The notes: a model not told the origin generated them from the sequence alone. A stretch of DNA of 64,000 nt from Rheum nobile (GCA_027886185.1 WOAB01000527.1:1798001-1862000), one strand, 5' to 3'. Positions 34,201-48,501 are shown, numbered from the stretch's first letter. A program made the numbers and translations.

Positions 34201-37200
34201 TAGGATGTGATGTTTAGTGGTGTTGAATATTTTTGTTGTGCTTACTGTTAGAGGTTGTTGTTTAAGACTTCATGACACATAATGTTTTTAGATATTGTTA
34301 CTTGTGATTTTTTGTCCTTGTTTCTCTCATGGAATGAACTTGTTTTATCTTGCAGGATGAGACTGTTCTAGTTTGGTTCTCAGGAAAAGAGGAAAAACAT
34401 CTTAAACTTGGCCATGTCTCCAAAATCATTCCTGGTCAGCGAACAGTAAGTTGCTTCTTTCTTATGCATTTATGCATCTTGCATAAGGGATGCTCGATGT
34501 GACATTCTAATAAGTGACTGATAAGAAGATGAAGACTTCGTACCGCAGAAAAAGATTGCATTGTTTAGTTCTGGAAAGTGACTTATTGTTGCAACAGAAT
34601 GATCTACTGATGCTTCAGATCAGAAGTTCTGTGAAATAGACTTTATAGTATATGTCAATCTTGTTTGCTATCCTTGAATTGACTGTATATTGTAAAGATG
34701 CTTGCACCTGCTTGTTGAAGATTCCCTTTAATGGAGAACATTCTGCAAGTAACATAATCTTTTAAAAGAAATTGATATAAATTAAACATTTTTTCATCTA
34801 ACAAAATATTTAAAATATTATTTTTATATTAATTTAACTATGATGCAAAAGCATGCTATAAATAGTGAAAATGTTCAGTAGCTCGAGGATCTTAGAACAC
34901 TCAATGTATGACTTAATCTAGCAATATTTGCAGTCATCCTTCAAGTTCTCTCGCTGTTGGAATATTCTTAGTCAACTTGTATAGATATCAATTCTTAGTC
35001 GGACTATTTGTGATCTGCATAATTTGATGATTATTTGACTCCTCCTTGATTATATTTTGTTTTGCTTATTTAAAAATTTGACTTGATTATTGGGCTTATC
35101 AAGTGCAAACGAAAAATTTCTGTAGTCTAAATTGATTTAATCTCTTGCAGCCAATATTTCAAAGATATCCTCGTCCTGAGAAGGAATATCAGTCGTTTTC
35201 TCTTATATATAATGACCGTTCTCTAGATTTGGTAAGCAGTCTACCCACTCTGCTCCTTCTCCTTCTCCTTTTCCCTTCGGTGCTAAAGATATTGTAGAAT
35301 GGTTTTTGTGCATTAACATAATAAGAGGAACTGTTAGATGTCTGATGAGTCTGGATGTGCTGTAGATCTGATGTTTTGGCTGTTACCAAAAATAGAAGAC
35401 AGTCAATTCGAAACTATGAACAGATAAACATCCATTTGGGCCATCCTGCATAGAAATGTTAGAAACTGTGTTCTATTCATGTACAACATGCATCTCATGC
35501 TGATTGGTTTTCCTTCCTAGGTTAATTGGTTTCATGTGATAAATGATTCAGCTCATGTTACACCTTTTCTCTTTCTTTTATTTGGTGCTTTCTACCTCTT
35601 GCTAATGGCCATAACTTACTTCTATTCTGTCATCATCTCTACGTGTTTTACCAAGAATGGCATCCGTGCAATATGAAAGGTTGTTTAGATCACCATAAAT
35701 TGTACCTCGGTCCTTCGAAAAATTGTCCCTCTTATCCTTGGAAAGTTTTTTTAGTAAGAGAAGTTGTCTTTGCTCCATTTGTTTGATTTCTACTTCCTAT
35801 CATTTTCAAATTGGAACTAGTTAGATGTATCTGTTAAATCATCATTATGTTTGCAGATCTGTAAAGATAAAGATGAAGCTGAAGTCTGGTTCACTGGTCT
35901 GAAGGCACTAATATCAAGGCATCATCAAAGAGGAAGAGCAGAGCCAAGAAGTGGACTATCCTCAGAAGCAAACAGTCCAAAAGCTCACACAGTTAGGAGT
36001 TCTCCCTTGAGCTCTCCATTTGGTAGTGCTGATGGTTCACAAAAGGTGTTATTTTCCCCTTGTTAATTGCTTTTTTTGTACCTTGGACCTGCCCTTTTAA
36101 TCCCACCTTGCACAGTTTACTATCCTTCCTACAATCAGTGAATCTAGTTTTCTTATTATCAGGGTGGTTCAGATACTCTTCATTTTCATACTTCATATGA
36201 AAGCCCAAATAAAACTGCTATGGAAAAGGCACTCTCAGTCTCTGATGTAATGCTATACACGATACCTGCTAAGGTTTTCCACCCCCCTGATTCTGCTTCT
36301 GCATCTGTTCAGTCTGCTTCATCTGGAGGCTTTGAAAGCCTAAATTCACGGTTAAAAAATGCAAATGGAGACGCTTTCCGTGTTAGCTTATCAAGTGCTG
36401 TCAGTTCATCCAGCCATGGTTCAGGACATGATGAGGGTGATGCTCTTGGGGATGTTTACATTTGGGGGGAATTCAGCGGGGATGGCATCATTGGTGGGGG
36501 TATCCATAGAAATGGTGGTTCTTCTGGTACTAAATTGGAATCCTTGGTACCTAAAGCATTGGAATCTGCCATAGTACTCGATGTTCAGAACATAGCATGT
36601 GGCAGAAGGCATGCTGCACTAGTAACTAAGCATGGGGAGGTTTTCACATGGGGGGAGGAATCGGGAGGTAGGCTTGGACATGGTGTAGATTCTGATGTTT
36701 CACATCCAAAGCTTGTTGATGCAATAAAGAGCATCAATGTTGAACTTGTAGCATGCGGAGAGAATCACACTTGTGCTTTGTCACTCTCGGGTGATCTGTT
36801 CATGTGGGGTGGTAGGAAATATGGTTTTGGGCTTCCTGGAAAAGGTGATGAGATGGGTCATTGGATACCTAAACGGTTAATTGGACCTCTGGAGGGTGTG
36901 CATGTCTCTGCAGTTTCATGTGGACCCTGGCATACAGCTGTTGTAACATCTGCTGGGCAGTTGTTTACATTTGGCGATGGGACGTTCGGTGTTTTAGGAC
37001 ATGGTGATCGAGAGAGCATTTCAACACCTAGAGAAGTTGAGTCTCTCAAGGGTCTGCGAACAGTGCGTGCAGCTTGTGGTGTATGGCACACTGCTGCAGT
37101 CGTTGAAGTTATGGTTGGGTCTTCTGGTTCCAGCAATACTTCCTCAGGGAAATTGTTTACTTGGGGAGATGGGGATAAAGGACGTCTTGGACATGGAGAT

Positions 37201-39772
37201 AAGGAATCAAGACTTGTACCTACCTGTGTTGCTGCTCTTGTTGAACCTAACTTTTGTCAAGTTGCCTGTGGACATAGCTTAACTATTGCACTGACGACCA
37301 CTGGGCAGGTATATACAATGGGAAGCACTGTCTATGGTCAACTTGGGAACCCTCAAGCGGATGGAAAGCTGCCTATTCGTGTTGAGGGAAAACTTCTGAA
37401 GAATTTTGTTGAGGAGATCTCTTGTGGTGCTTATCATGTTGCTGTTTTGACTTCAAGGACTGAAGTTTATACTTGGGGAAAGGGAGCACATGGTAGGTTA
37501 GGTCATGGAACCACTGATGACAAGAATTTGCCTACATTAGTTGAAGCATTGAAAGACAAACAAGTAAAAAGCGTTGCATGTGGTACTAATTTTACTGCAG
37601 CCATCTGTCTTCATAAGTGGGTATCAGGTGCTGATCAGTCCATGTGCTCTGGCTGTCGTCTTCCATTCAATTTCAAAAGAAAGCGACACAACTGTTACAA
37701 TTGTGGTCTTGTATTTTGTCATTCATGCAGCAGTCATAAATCTCTGAAGGCTTCTATGGCACCTGATCCGAATAAACCTTATCGTGTTTGTGATAATTGC
37801 CTCTGCAAACTGAGGAAATCCTTTGATAATGATTCAACATCACAATCTGCACTGAGCAGAAGAGGAAGTATGAACCAGAGAGTGAATGAAAATATTGAAA
37901 CTGATGTTAAATCTGGTTCGCAGTCTCTCATTCCAGTAAGGAAGTTGTCTTCCATGGAGTCCTTCAAAGATGCCGAATCTGTTCCTTCTCATAGAAAAAA
38001 GAAACTAGAATTTAATAGCAGTCGTGTATCACCCTTTCCAAATGGGGGGTCTCAGTGGGGTTCCATTACTAATTCTAAATCTGTTATTCCGACATTTGGA
38101 TCTTCCTTCAAGATTTTTTCGGCTTCCCTGCCTGGATCACGTATTGCATCTCGAGCAACCTCACCAACATCTAGACGCTCTAGCCCACCTCGTGCTGCAA
38201 CACCAAGCCCTAACTTGGCAGGACGTATTTCGCCAAACAATGCTATCAGTGATGCTAGAAGAGCAAATAACAATCTGAGTCAAGAAGTTATTAAATTAAG
38301 AGCTCAGGTTTGTGACAAGCTGCCTTGTCCCACCATTATGTTGAGTTATTTATTCATAGGTTTCCCCTTATTCCATTTAGTATTTTCTTTCTTCTACTTT
38401 TTCTTGTACCCTTCAAATAAATGTTATACTGTGATCCTTGCATTGTAAGTGTTACAGTGATTCTTAATCCTTACCCTACCCTTGCTTATGTTTTGAAGCC
38501 ACCCTACCCTTGCTTTGTCCATCATCATCCTCAAGATAAATGTAACAGTCGAGAAATGGTAGTCTAGAATTTATTCATTCCATCTTCTCCCGACAATCCA
38601 ATTTTGACTGGCTATCATCACTCTTGACGCAGGTTGAGGATCTTACATGTAAAACTCAGCTTCAAGAATCTGAGCTGGAGAAAACTACTAAGCAGCTGAA
38701 AGAAGCCATAGCAATAGCAGGGGAAGAGACTGCTAGATGTAAAGCTGCAAAGGAAGTGATCAGGTCTCTTACCGCACAAGTAAGATACATGTGTTCATCT
38801 TTTTTTTTTTTGTACTCGCTAAACATTTCTTTGACTCTATCCCTTGATTCCCCTCTTTCTGTGCCACCAATGAAAAATAGTTGTTGGGTATCTATGTTGT
38901 AAGAATTTTTAGTCCATTTTCTCTTAGATTCTTCCTTTCATCTGTAATTGCTTGAGAATTGAGATACTTGCAGTACCTAATCGATTCTCATCTTATTGTA
39001 TCTGTGTTAATAGTTGAAGGAGATGGCTGAAAGGTTACCCCTTGGAGCAATGAGAAACAACCGTCTTTCCATGCATGCTTCCCCTGGCCGTGATCACATG
39101 AACCCTGTTTTAAATTCTGCCACAGAACCTTTAAACAGTTCCGTGGCTTCTTATGAATCTGATTTCAATGGGTCAAGCCACCAGGAACTTTCTAACGGGC
39201 CAAGCCTTGCAGACCTTTCTGATAGATCAAGTATCCCCAACAATCTCACTTCAGGTCTCCCTGGAACCGGCCAGGTAGAACCTTTGGCAAGCAATAAAAC
39301 TAGAACATTGGATGGCGATGCCACTCCTGGTTCAGAATGGGTGGAGCAGGATGAGCCGGGCGTGTATATTACCCTTGTGTCCTTGCAAGGTGGTCTTAGA
39401 GATCTTAAACGTGTCCGCTTCAGGTACCTTTTTATGTTATCCAAAAATTTCTACCATGTGTACTATTGATTATCTTGATAGGGGCCTTGATGCTCTCTTG
39501 ATGAATCAAAACATATGCATCTTCAGTACTAAAAAGATAATCCAAGATGTTTGTTGTGTGTGAAAATTTGGTACTAGGATCTGACAAAGTGACAGATTTG
39601 TTATCATGCTAACAATTTCTGTCGTGTGCTTCAATGCAGCCGGAAGCGTTTCAGTGAGAAGGAGGCAGAACGCTGGTGGGCTGCCAACAGAGCTCGTATC
39701 TACCAGCAGTACAATGTCCCCTTGGCTGACAAATCTAGTGTTGGTGTGGGCAAGGAAGGCATAGCACATTGA
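31279..39772 (+). CDS. PRAF: PH-RCC1-FYVE-BRX protein (PRAF family)
   Basis: Exons: 31279-31335, 33809-33895, 34356-34445, 35151-35231, 35857-36045, 36163-38307, 38633-38779, 39014-39423, 39640-39772, all GT-AG and in frame, giving 1,112 aa. Residues 20-~130 are a PH domain (ALKKGTNLLKYGRRGKPKFC, VSKIIPGQRT, ICKDKDEAEVWFTGLKAL). About 265-650 are seven RCC1 repeats forming a propeller (GDVYIWG, ACGRRHAALVT, LFTWGDGDKGRLGHGD). About 654-720 are a FYVE finger with eight Cys and the plant variant RKRHNCYNCG. 870-932 is coiled coil. About 1038-1095 is a BRX domain (GVYITLVSLQGGLRDLKRVRFSR). Family members bind phosphoinositides at membranes and act in polarity and endomembrane signalling; some show GEF activity on Rab8-type GTPases. 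Exon 1 encodes only 19 residues and intron 1 is 2.5 kb. The gene looks intact. Confidence 0.95.
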
Positions 39773-41407
39773 TCCACAGGAAAGGTTTTAACTGTTCCAT
39801 GCAATAGAAGCTGCTTATAACAACAACATCCTAATTCATAGATTTCAGGCTTTTTCCAGAAACTAAAGCCAAATAGCACTCAGCGCTCAAGGGGAAGCAA
39901 CGTGAGAAAGAAGTTTGCGTGTGTCATCATTTACCGTCATAAGAACACGCAGGTTTTCCCAGGCCTTCTTTTTCTTTCGTCAGTTCTTTCACCGTGTAGA
40001 AGCATGCTGAGTTCTATAGAGTTAAGAAATGTATATTCTGTTAGTGAGTAGGTTCCTTGTAAATCCATTAGTGAATTGCACTTCCTCTACCTGTACATCT
40101 CCCTAATAGCATGGAACATTGTGGTTCCATCTTGCCTGGATCCAATTGAGATGTCATACAATCTAATGCAATTGACAATGCCTATTGTCTCCTGAATGGC
40201 TTGATTTGAAGTCATTTCAGCTTTTCAGTCGATTTCTTCCATCCATTATCCAAGTACAAATGGCCACTTGCACAAGCAAGCAATTTGGTATTTGGTATTG
40301 TCTGGCCTGCATCAAGATGCATTTCCTCCCCAAGGATGTAACAATCTTGTTGAAGAGTCGGTCCATTCAGAAAGTATACATAATATGCTGGCTGATGGAA
40401 CATTGGTCATTTGAAGCTGATATGGCTATTAAGCTTTATTATGGTATTACAGTTTGATGGTTATCAGTTATTAAATAAATGGAGACATGCAAGATGGAAT
40501 GTGAGGATGATGATCACGACATGTTTACATGTAAGAATTGATTTGTAATAGAATAGTGAAGCATGACCATTGACCATACAACAACATATGTAATATTGAG
40601 TCCATTTACACGGACTTATGATTGGTGTATAACCTTATTTAAAATTGAAATATTCATTCAATTCTAGTAAGTTAACCTCTCATTAAACAAGACTCCAAAC
40701 GAGATTAATAACAAACTTCAGATAAGGATGTATAACAAGAGTCACATCAAACATAGAACAAACTTTATTTTTCGTAAATTAGCTCGTGGTGTATGGTTGT
40801 CGTTGGATTAAGAGTGTTTATATACGAGAAAAATTAAACATAAAATTTCTTATTTTTCACGTGAAGGCAATGAAGATATAGGATCAAGTGTAATATGCCC
40901 TTATCGTACAACATGCGAAGTGATTTCGACCGTCCGTTTTTTTTTTTGGTCAATAATTTTTGTTTTTATTTTTGTTTTCGTCCCCTAATTATTCTGAAAT
41001 TGCCTATATAGAATGTTCACAAATAAGTTTTTAATGTTCATTTATTTGTATACTTAAGTTCACAAATAAGCACTAAATGTTCAAAGACATGTGTTTGAAC
41101 ATGAACATGTTATATGTGAACCTTACGGCACAAAAAATAAACATTTAGTACTTAGATGTGAACTTCAATAATTGTCTATTACAAAACGATCCAATACGGA
41201 AAATGAAAAAAAAATGATAAAAAAAAAATTAACCGTATTTACGATTATGCCACCGCGTCACTATTTTATTTTTAAATGCTAACATATTTTAGATGCTAAA
41301 TAAATCTTATAACTTTTCTTGTATATTAACGACCAAATCTATGTGAAACACCCTTAGTCAATGAATTCTTATATATGTCAGTGTGTCAATCTTGAATTTA
41401 GATGCTA

Positions 41408-41493
<86 letters not shown>

Positions 41494-41562
41494 TTTTAAA
41501 TGCAAAATATTATCCTGCAAAAAACTTGTTGCCAAAGACACTTGTCAATGACCTAAATTCCT
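39773..41562 (+). other. 3' UTR of the PRAF gene and intergenic DNA
   Basis: 39773-~40100 is probably the 3' UTR. 40600-40860 is plain AT-rich. About 40880-41270 looks like a decayed small element: reiterated TGTTCA/TTCACAAATAAG words in one orientation (41020-41075), then TGAACAT/TGTGAAC in the other (41095-41165). The flanks include ACCGTCCG at 40930 and TTAACCGT at 41230. A (TA)n tract of ~70 bp lies at 41416-41484. No host gene seen. Confidence 0.5.
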
Positions 41563-41662
41563 GCCTTATAAAAAGAGGGAAAAAAGCCCTGAATACAGGT
41601 TCAACTTCAACTATCGTAATTTCTCTAATCAGTTGAAGTGAGAGCGCGGAGCAAAGGCGAAG
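41563..41662 (+). promoter_or_regulatory. Core promoter and leader of the ROMO1-like gene
   Basis: TATA box CCTTATAAAAAGAGG at 41564-41578, about 90 bp before the ATG, giving an expected start near 41600. The (TA)n tract ends ~80 bp upstream of this TATA box. Confidence 0.6.
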
Positions 41663-43625
41663 ATGGCGAGGGATAGTTGTTTGGCTAGAGTCGGCGCCGG
41701 TGTAGCTCTCGGTGGCGCCCTCGGCGGCGCCGTAGGTAAGTTATTCTCACTCCCACGACCACCTAAAAACCCTAGACCTTAGCTCACCCCTATTGTCGAT
41801 TCGCTGAAATTTCTAGGCTTCCTCCGGTAGAAAATTAATCTGGAGTTGTCAATTGTAGCTTCTTGCTTTCTGATTTATAGTTCGAAGGAGTGGAATTGAT
41901 TATTCATTGTGTTTCAGGTTAAGCTGTTTGAAAATTTATGATGCCTTGCTGTAAACGAAAACGTCGATGTCCTCTTCAAAATGTAAAATGTTGCTGTAAA
42001 TTTTTGAATGAACATTGTCACTTCTTCTGTAAAGATCGTCCTATTTGGAGACTCAGCTATGTCTATAGGAGATGTTAATATAACCCTAGGAGTCGGTGGG
42101 CTGCCGTTGGTGCACAATCTCCATCCTTCAAAGATAGACTTTTAATTCTTGTACAGTTTGTTGTTTCTTCATGTTATGAAATAAATTGGGAAATTGCAAC
42201 ACGTATTGGTCGTGCATCTTTACATATGTTCCTGAGGAAACATAGGCTAATTTGAAAATTGAAAGCAATAGAAAGCTTTGGTCTTTAATCACAACAATCT
42301 TTGTCTTTTTAAAGAGTTCGTCACAATATACACGTTGAATGAAAGACGCGTGGAATGTTGGTGGAGATGACTTTGGATTTATAGAAGATATTCTTGAGTA
42401 TTTAGAGCTCTATCTTGATAAACTGGATCAAGGAAGAGTGCATTCTTCTTATGATTTTGGTTAAGAGAAGAGAACGATATTAAGTAGAGTTATGCTTTGC
42501 TTTGTGGACTGTGTTATTTCAGAAACACTGTTTATTCAATTGTTAACCTGTTTAACTTACCCTTGTTTGATTTGTAAGACAATATGGTACATGTTCCTGT
42601 TGTGACTTGTGAATGGCTTCCCGTGTTTTTTATTTTCATGTTGTGGATTAAATGTGCCATTTGATGACACTACTTTTCTCTTCTCATCTAGACATAAATT
42701 AATATCTAATTTATGCTGTCACTGATTGCTTTGCCTCTATTGTATAATGTGTTGAATGATTAGTATGTGGTAATTCTAGTTTGGAATAGATATCGAGTTT
42801 GTGTAACGGAGCAAATTATCTTTTCTAGGTGCTGTATATGGGACTTTCGAAGCAGTGAGGTACAAGGTATGCTTTCTAGTTTCTTTCTAATACATAATGT
42901 TCTGTTGAAATAGCTTCTGAATTTACTTTTTGATGGCATTGATACCTTTTTTCATGAGCTTGTTTTTGGGGGTGTGGTTCTCTTGTAAGTAGTGTAGCAA
43001 TTTGATATTAGATCAGTTTGCCACATCTCCTTGTCCTCTCTTAGTGCCGCTATCGCTATGTTGTCCTAGTGTGGTGAATTGTGGTAGGACTAAATGCTAG
43101 GAAAGCCACATTGACTAGATGAGTTACTGGTGTGTGCAGTTCATATAGCCTTATGAGCTCGCCCACTTCATAGCTAACTTCTGGGGTATGGTTCTCCTGT
43201 AAGTGTGCGTCACTCAGTCCTCTCCTCTCTAGCTTCTAGGTGAAACTGGTAACCCAAACTCAGATCAGGCTCTGCACCCAGACTCTAGATATGAGTCAGT
43301 TCTTTTTTAGTTTTGTTTCTTTTTGAGAAAACCATCCCAAAAGCGGATGTGGGTTAGATTAATAGTCCCTGGTGAAAGATAAGAGGATAGGCTTTTGAAC
43401 TTTGATAGATGGGTTCTTCTGTAATGTGACTGAATGTGAAAAAATACCAACACTTTATATGAAAAAAAAAGTCTTGCTTCTGGCTAAAGTTCAGTCTCTT
43501 GAACTGTGCAGATCCCGGGGCTTCTAAAGATCCGGTACATCGGGCAGACAACCGTAGGCAGTGCTGCAGTTTTCGGGCTCTTTCTCGGTGCCGGGAGCTT
43601 AATACATTGCGGAAAATCCTACTGA
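41663..43625 (+). CDS. ROMO1: ROMO1/Mgr2-like small mitochondrial inner-membrane protein
   Basis: Exons 41663-41735, 42829-42866 and 43512-43625 join in frame to 74 aa. The protein starts MARDSCLARVGAGVALGGAL and has a Gly-rich helix with GxxxG spacing (GVALGGALGGAVGAVYGTFEA). A second helix (TTVGSAAVFGLFLGAGSL) follows, ending HCGKSY. Length, two membrane spans and the glycine zipper match the family called reactive oxygen species modulator 1 in animals and Mgr2 in yeast, a lateral gatekeeper of the TIM23 translocase in the inner membrane. Plant members share the PGLLKIRYIGQTT segment. Cys6 and Cys71 match the two-Cys pattern of the family. Intact and likely constitutive. Confidence 0.9.
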
Positions 43626-44340
43626 TGAATCTGCCTCTTTATGTTTCAATTGGTTCCTTGTTCTTCTCATTTGGGTGATAGGATTTTGTTACCTAGATTT
43701 TCCTTCACAGGAATGATGTTCTGCTGTAGGATGCTAGTTCACAATAATATGTTCAGGCGACAGTCACGCTCTCTTTTCTCTTTATAAATTCCTTTGTGAA
43801 GAATACTTAGATTTTCTCCATCTCCTGATCCTGATTCCTCTGACTAAATTGCAAAGAATGATCCTTAAGAAGCAATTGTTAAACAACTGCAATCAAGTTG
43901 AATACTCTAATGATTACAAATTTACAACTGTTTTTTTTAACTGTAAGATTCATAATATTATGGATTGGTGGGCTATATCATATAAATGACAACTTTTGGA
44001 TTTTGTATCAAAATCAGAATCGTTTGTATTATTGCTTATCTTGAATTTGTATTATCATTGGCTAATAGTCTATGACTCTGCTGATAATATTTATATGACT
44101 ACGAATAAGTAAATCCCTTGCATTATGAATGACTACTCCCCAAATTTAAACACATGAATTGTTCGCTATAGAGGCCATATTGAGCATCAACTTTTCTTGT
44201 CATATCAAGTTTAAGTTGAATGGATTCAGGCTGCTTGAAGTGAGAGTTTAAGTGTTCACTTTCACTTTAATCCACTTTAACCCATTTTCAACTGAACGGA
44301 CCCTAAGCCAAATTCAATTAGATCATTTATTAGAAAGCTA
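43626..44340. other. 3' UTR and intergenic DNA
   Basis: 3' UTR of the ROMO1-like gene to about 43800-43900, then AT-rich spacer with no gene or TE end until the LINE target duplication at 44341. Confidence 0.5.
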
Positions 44341-44405
44341 AGTAGTAGGTGTTTTTTTTTTGGTGCAAAGGAGGGGAGACCCATTTATTTCATAATGAGG
44401 TGAAC

Positions 44406-47400
44406 TTACATAGGTTCACTAGAGAGTATATCAAAATCCAAGAACTTATTAAGACCCTCAGGCGGGGAGAAAAACATAGTAAACTCTCCATCACAAGAGG
44501 CACTAAATTTGGCGAGCCAGTCAGCCGATTGGTTTGTCATCCTAGGTGTGTGTTTGATAGATAACTGCCAGCTAGGGGTGCTCAGTAGGCTGCGCACGCG
44601 GATTATGAGTCCGCGATGCCGCAGGGGTGGAGTATCCACCGAGGTAACCATCTCAAGAGCCTCAAGGGAGTCAACTTCAGCTTCCAGTCTTCGAACTCCA
44701 AGCTGTTCAGCCATGGTGAGGCCATGCAGGAGGCCAAGAAGCTCCGCATGAAGAGCTGAGTTCCCAACTGCCTTAGTCACATATGCTCGGATGAACTGCC
44801 CGAACTGGTCCTGAATTAGACCTCCAGCACAGACCCGATCTTCACCCGCCATATATGCTCCATCCGAATTTAATTTGTACCAGCCTACAGGGGGTCGCGA
44901 CCAGACAACCAGTGCAGCCGACTGGCTCTTTTTACTATTGGATTCAGCCAGCTTGGAATATTCTTTGGCACGGTCAAGAATAAAAGTCGATCTGGGTTCC
45001 GAGACCACCAGACTCGATTGGAAAACCCGAGCGTTCCGCCAATGCCACAGCCACCAGATTCCAAATGCGAAGGTCGTAGACCACATCCCCGACCGAGAGA
45101 TATTCCGGTCAATCCACAACTTCAGGTCACCGGAGCAGAATTCCTGCAAGCGAGGGTTCACCAAAAAATCACTCCAGACTTCGCGAGCAACAGGGCAGTC
45201 ACGGAGAATATGTAATGTCGACTCCTCTTGATCCTGACAGATCCCACACAGCGAGCTATTGTCCAGATGGCGTCGGGTCCTGTTAACATTGCTCATGATC
45301 GCATCATGGGCGGCAAGCCAGAGAAAATTACGTACCCGTTCCGGTGCCTGCACTCTCCAAATTTTCTTCCAGATGCCGTCATGATTATTCTCTTCATCCC
45401 CTCGCAGTAGCTCCATAGCTGTCTTAAGAGTAAACTTGCCCGATCCAGTAAGGTTCCATCCAAAATTATCAGCACCCCCTTCAGGGGAGGGAGAGATAGA
45501 ACCAATCTTCAAGAGGATTGCAGGCGGAAAGAGATGCGAAAATTCCTGGCACTTCCACGTACTTCCATTCCAGTATTCGGCAACCGTCATCCCCAGATCA
45601 TCATTATTAATTGGTTCAGTCGCCACATATTCAAGTGGGAAATTCTCCACCCATGGATGGCTCCAGAAAAGAGTGTTTGAGCCATCCCTAATTACTGTCT
45701 GAAGACCTTGCAATAGAGGAGTCTTGGCTTTCACAATGCCTTTCCATAAGTTCGAAGTCCCAGCAGTGAAGAAAACATGTCTCGGTCACACCGGCCTCGA
45801 CAATATTTTCCCCGGACGACTCGCGACCAGAGAGAATCGGGTTCAGTTAGTAGTCAAAAACCCATTTTTGTCATAAAAGCAGTGTTGGCTTGACACATGC
45901 TTTTCATTCCAAGCCCCCCTGTTGCCTTGGGTTTTCGAAGTTCTTCCCATTTAATTAGGTGTAGTTTACGTTTCTCATCAGTTGATCCCCAAACAAAGCC
46001 CCTCGTTTTCTTTTCAATCTCATCACAAACAGAGAGAGGAAGCTGTGTAGTTTGCATCGTGTAGTAGGGAATCGTGGCCACTGCAGACTTTGCAAGGGTA
46101 ACTCTTCCTGCCATGGACAACAACTTGGATTTCCAACCCGCAAGTTTGGCATTGACTCGTTCGAGGATATGGGTGAACAAAGCTTTAGACAGCCCTTTCT
46201 TCGACATAGGGATACCAAGGTATTTACCAAGGTCCTCAGTAGCCGCAATTTCTCTTGCCTGACTGATCTGCTCAGACAGTTGTTTTGAAGTAGAATTAGA
46301 CACGCACAGCATTGATTTATGGAGATTATTTTTTGCACCCGAGGCATTACAGAATTTCTCCAAGTAGTAGCGGATCACCTGCATCTGATCAACACTAGCC
46401 TCCGCAAACAGGATCAGATCATAAGCAAAGAATAGGTGAGATAGCCTCAGACCATGTTCCGATAGCCGAATAGGTCTCCAAGCACCAGCCAACACTGCTT
46501 CGTCGATAACATGTCCCAGTCGCTCCATGACCAACACAAATAAATAGGGTGAGAGCGGATCTCCTTGACGAACCCCGCGAGTAGGTGAAAAAGAATCACC
46601 CATTTCTCCATTCCAGAGAATTCTCATGTTGCAGGATGAGACACATTCCATGATTGTATTTACAAGCCCTGAAGGAAAACGAAGCTCCTGAAGAGTATCC
46701 CTTAAATAAGGCCATCTCACCCGGTCATAGGCCTTTTCTAAATCTATTTTGATAGCCATAATCTGGGGACCATGTTTCGCCCTCATAGAATGCATAACCT
46801 CCTGTGTAATAACAATATTGTCCGTGATTTGTCATCCCGGAACGAAGCTCGCTTGAGTTGGTGCCACCACCTTCCGCATAATTGGCTTAAGGCGAGTAAC
46901 GAGCATCTTAGTGGCTATTTTGAAGGCGACGTTGCAAAGGCTGATTGTACGCAACTTGTTTACAGAATTCGGGTTCTCCACTTTTGGAATTAAGACGAGA
47001 AGAGTTTCGTTTAAGGAGGAAGGAACGCCCTCACCCCTGAGAATTTAAAGCACAGTGCTTTCCACTTCCGCATGCACGGTGTCCCAATTCTTTTGATAGA
47101 ATGCCGCATGAAATCCATCTGGTCTCGGAGCTTTTAAGGCCCCCATATTATCCACAGTAATCTTCACCTCATCAGCAGAGAAGGGGCGACAAAGATCCTC
47201 AAAATCAGCGCTGGAAATAACAGGAAACCGCCCACGTGGAATATCGAACGGTCCCTCAGAATTCAGCTCATCAGTGTACAAATTGAGAAAATGGTTGGCA
47301 ACCATGTTGCTAACAGTGGCCTTGTCCCAGACCCATTCATTTGATTCAGCTCGTAGTGCTTCCACACGGTTTTGCTTGCGCTTGATTACCGCACAAGCAT

Positions 47401-48501
47401 GAAAAAATCTTGTGTTCCGGTCTCCATCAAGAAGAGCATCGGATCTCGCCTTTTGAACCCAGAAGAGATGGGTTTGCTCGAGAACAGAATCGAGTTGTTG
47501 ACGAAGTTTTCTTTCCAGACAAAGCAGCCCCCTGTCAGGATTGTCACATAGTCGACGTTGGGTACCTTCAATTCTTCTCCAGAGCATGTCCCTCTTACGG
47601 AAAAGGTTGCCAAAGACCTCTTTGTTCCAATTGTCATGGTCGATCGCGAGGTTGGCGAGAGCAGTGCTAAGCGGGACTCCCTTGTTCCAATTTCGCGCCA
47701 AGAAAGCCTGAAACTCATTGTGGAGCATCCAAGCTACTTGAAACCGAAATGGCTTATTAAAAGGTCTGCAATTCTCAAAGCCATGGAGACTCAACAAGAG
47801 GGGGGAATGATCCGATTGAAGGGCCGGGAGGTGAAGAACAGAGGCATCGCCAAACATATTCCTCCATTCAAAATTGCACAGACCACGATCTAGCCGGGCA
47901 CAAGATCTGGTGGAAGGATCAAGCCCACGACTCCATGTATATTTTGTCCGGAGAATCCCAGATCAAGCAGACACATATCCTCAATCCAGTTGTTGAATTT
48001 AGTGCACCGCCTTCTCATGCTATCAGACGTACCTATTCTCTCTGCTAATGATTTTGTTTCATTGAAATCCCCCATTAGCAACCATGGGAGCTGATTATGG
48101 TTGTTGAAGTCAAGAAGTCGCTGCCAAAGAGCTTTCCTAGACGAAGGAACATGATTAGCATAGATGGCAGAAAAGAGCCACTTATCCTCCCCGGTTCTGG
48201 TAACAGTGATCGAAACCATTTGCTCATGGGTGTCAATTTGGTCCACCTGAACTCGATCTCTCCGCCAAAGAACCCAAATTCCACCTCTGAAACCCACAGC
48301 CTCCGAGCGTATGACCCCGTCAAACCCAATTTGATCACAAACTTTATCAGCCTGAGAACCACTAATCCTTGTTTCCAGCAACACGAGAATGGAAGGATCA
48401 TGGAGTCGAATTAAGTCTTTGAGCGAACGAAGAAACTCCCTGCTACCCGCACCTTGGGCGTTCCAGGAGATAATACGTAAGCTGCTACTAATCATGGACA
48501 A
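44406..48501 (-). pseudogene. LINE ORF2: endonuclease, reverse transcriptase, zinc region, RNase H
   Basis: 48501-47890: APE endonuclease (LRIISWNAQGAG, LVLLETRISG, WLLMGDFNE). Frame is lost near 47895 in an A-run and resumes at 47857 (QSDHSPLLL). RT: LKAPRPDGFHAAFYQKNW, then a TAA at 47045-47047 and a TGA at 46832-46834. It continues as IKIDLEKAYDRVRW and [14 protein letters not shown]. The catalytic box reads FAYDLILFAEA, so the first Asp of the usual FADD is Tyr (codon complement at 46421-46423). A stop at ~45854 and a frameshift near 45775 follow. The zinc-binding region (CGICQDQEESTLHILRDC) and RNase H (NSDGAYMAGEDRVCAGGLI, HAELLGLLHG, EVDSLEALEM) are at 45734-44406. Confidence 0.93.

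Noticed and set aside
36421..38273. Numerous minus-strand frames over the PRAF exon 6
   Set aside because: Shadow frames of a strongly supported coding exon.
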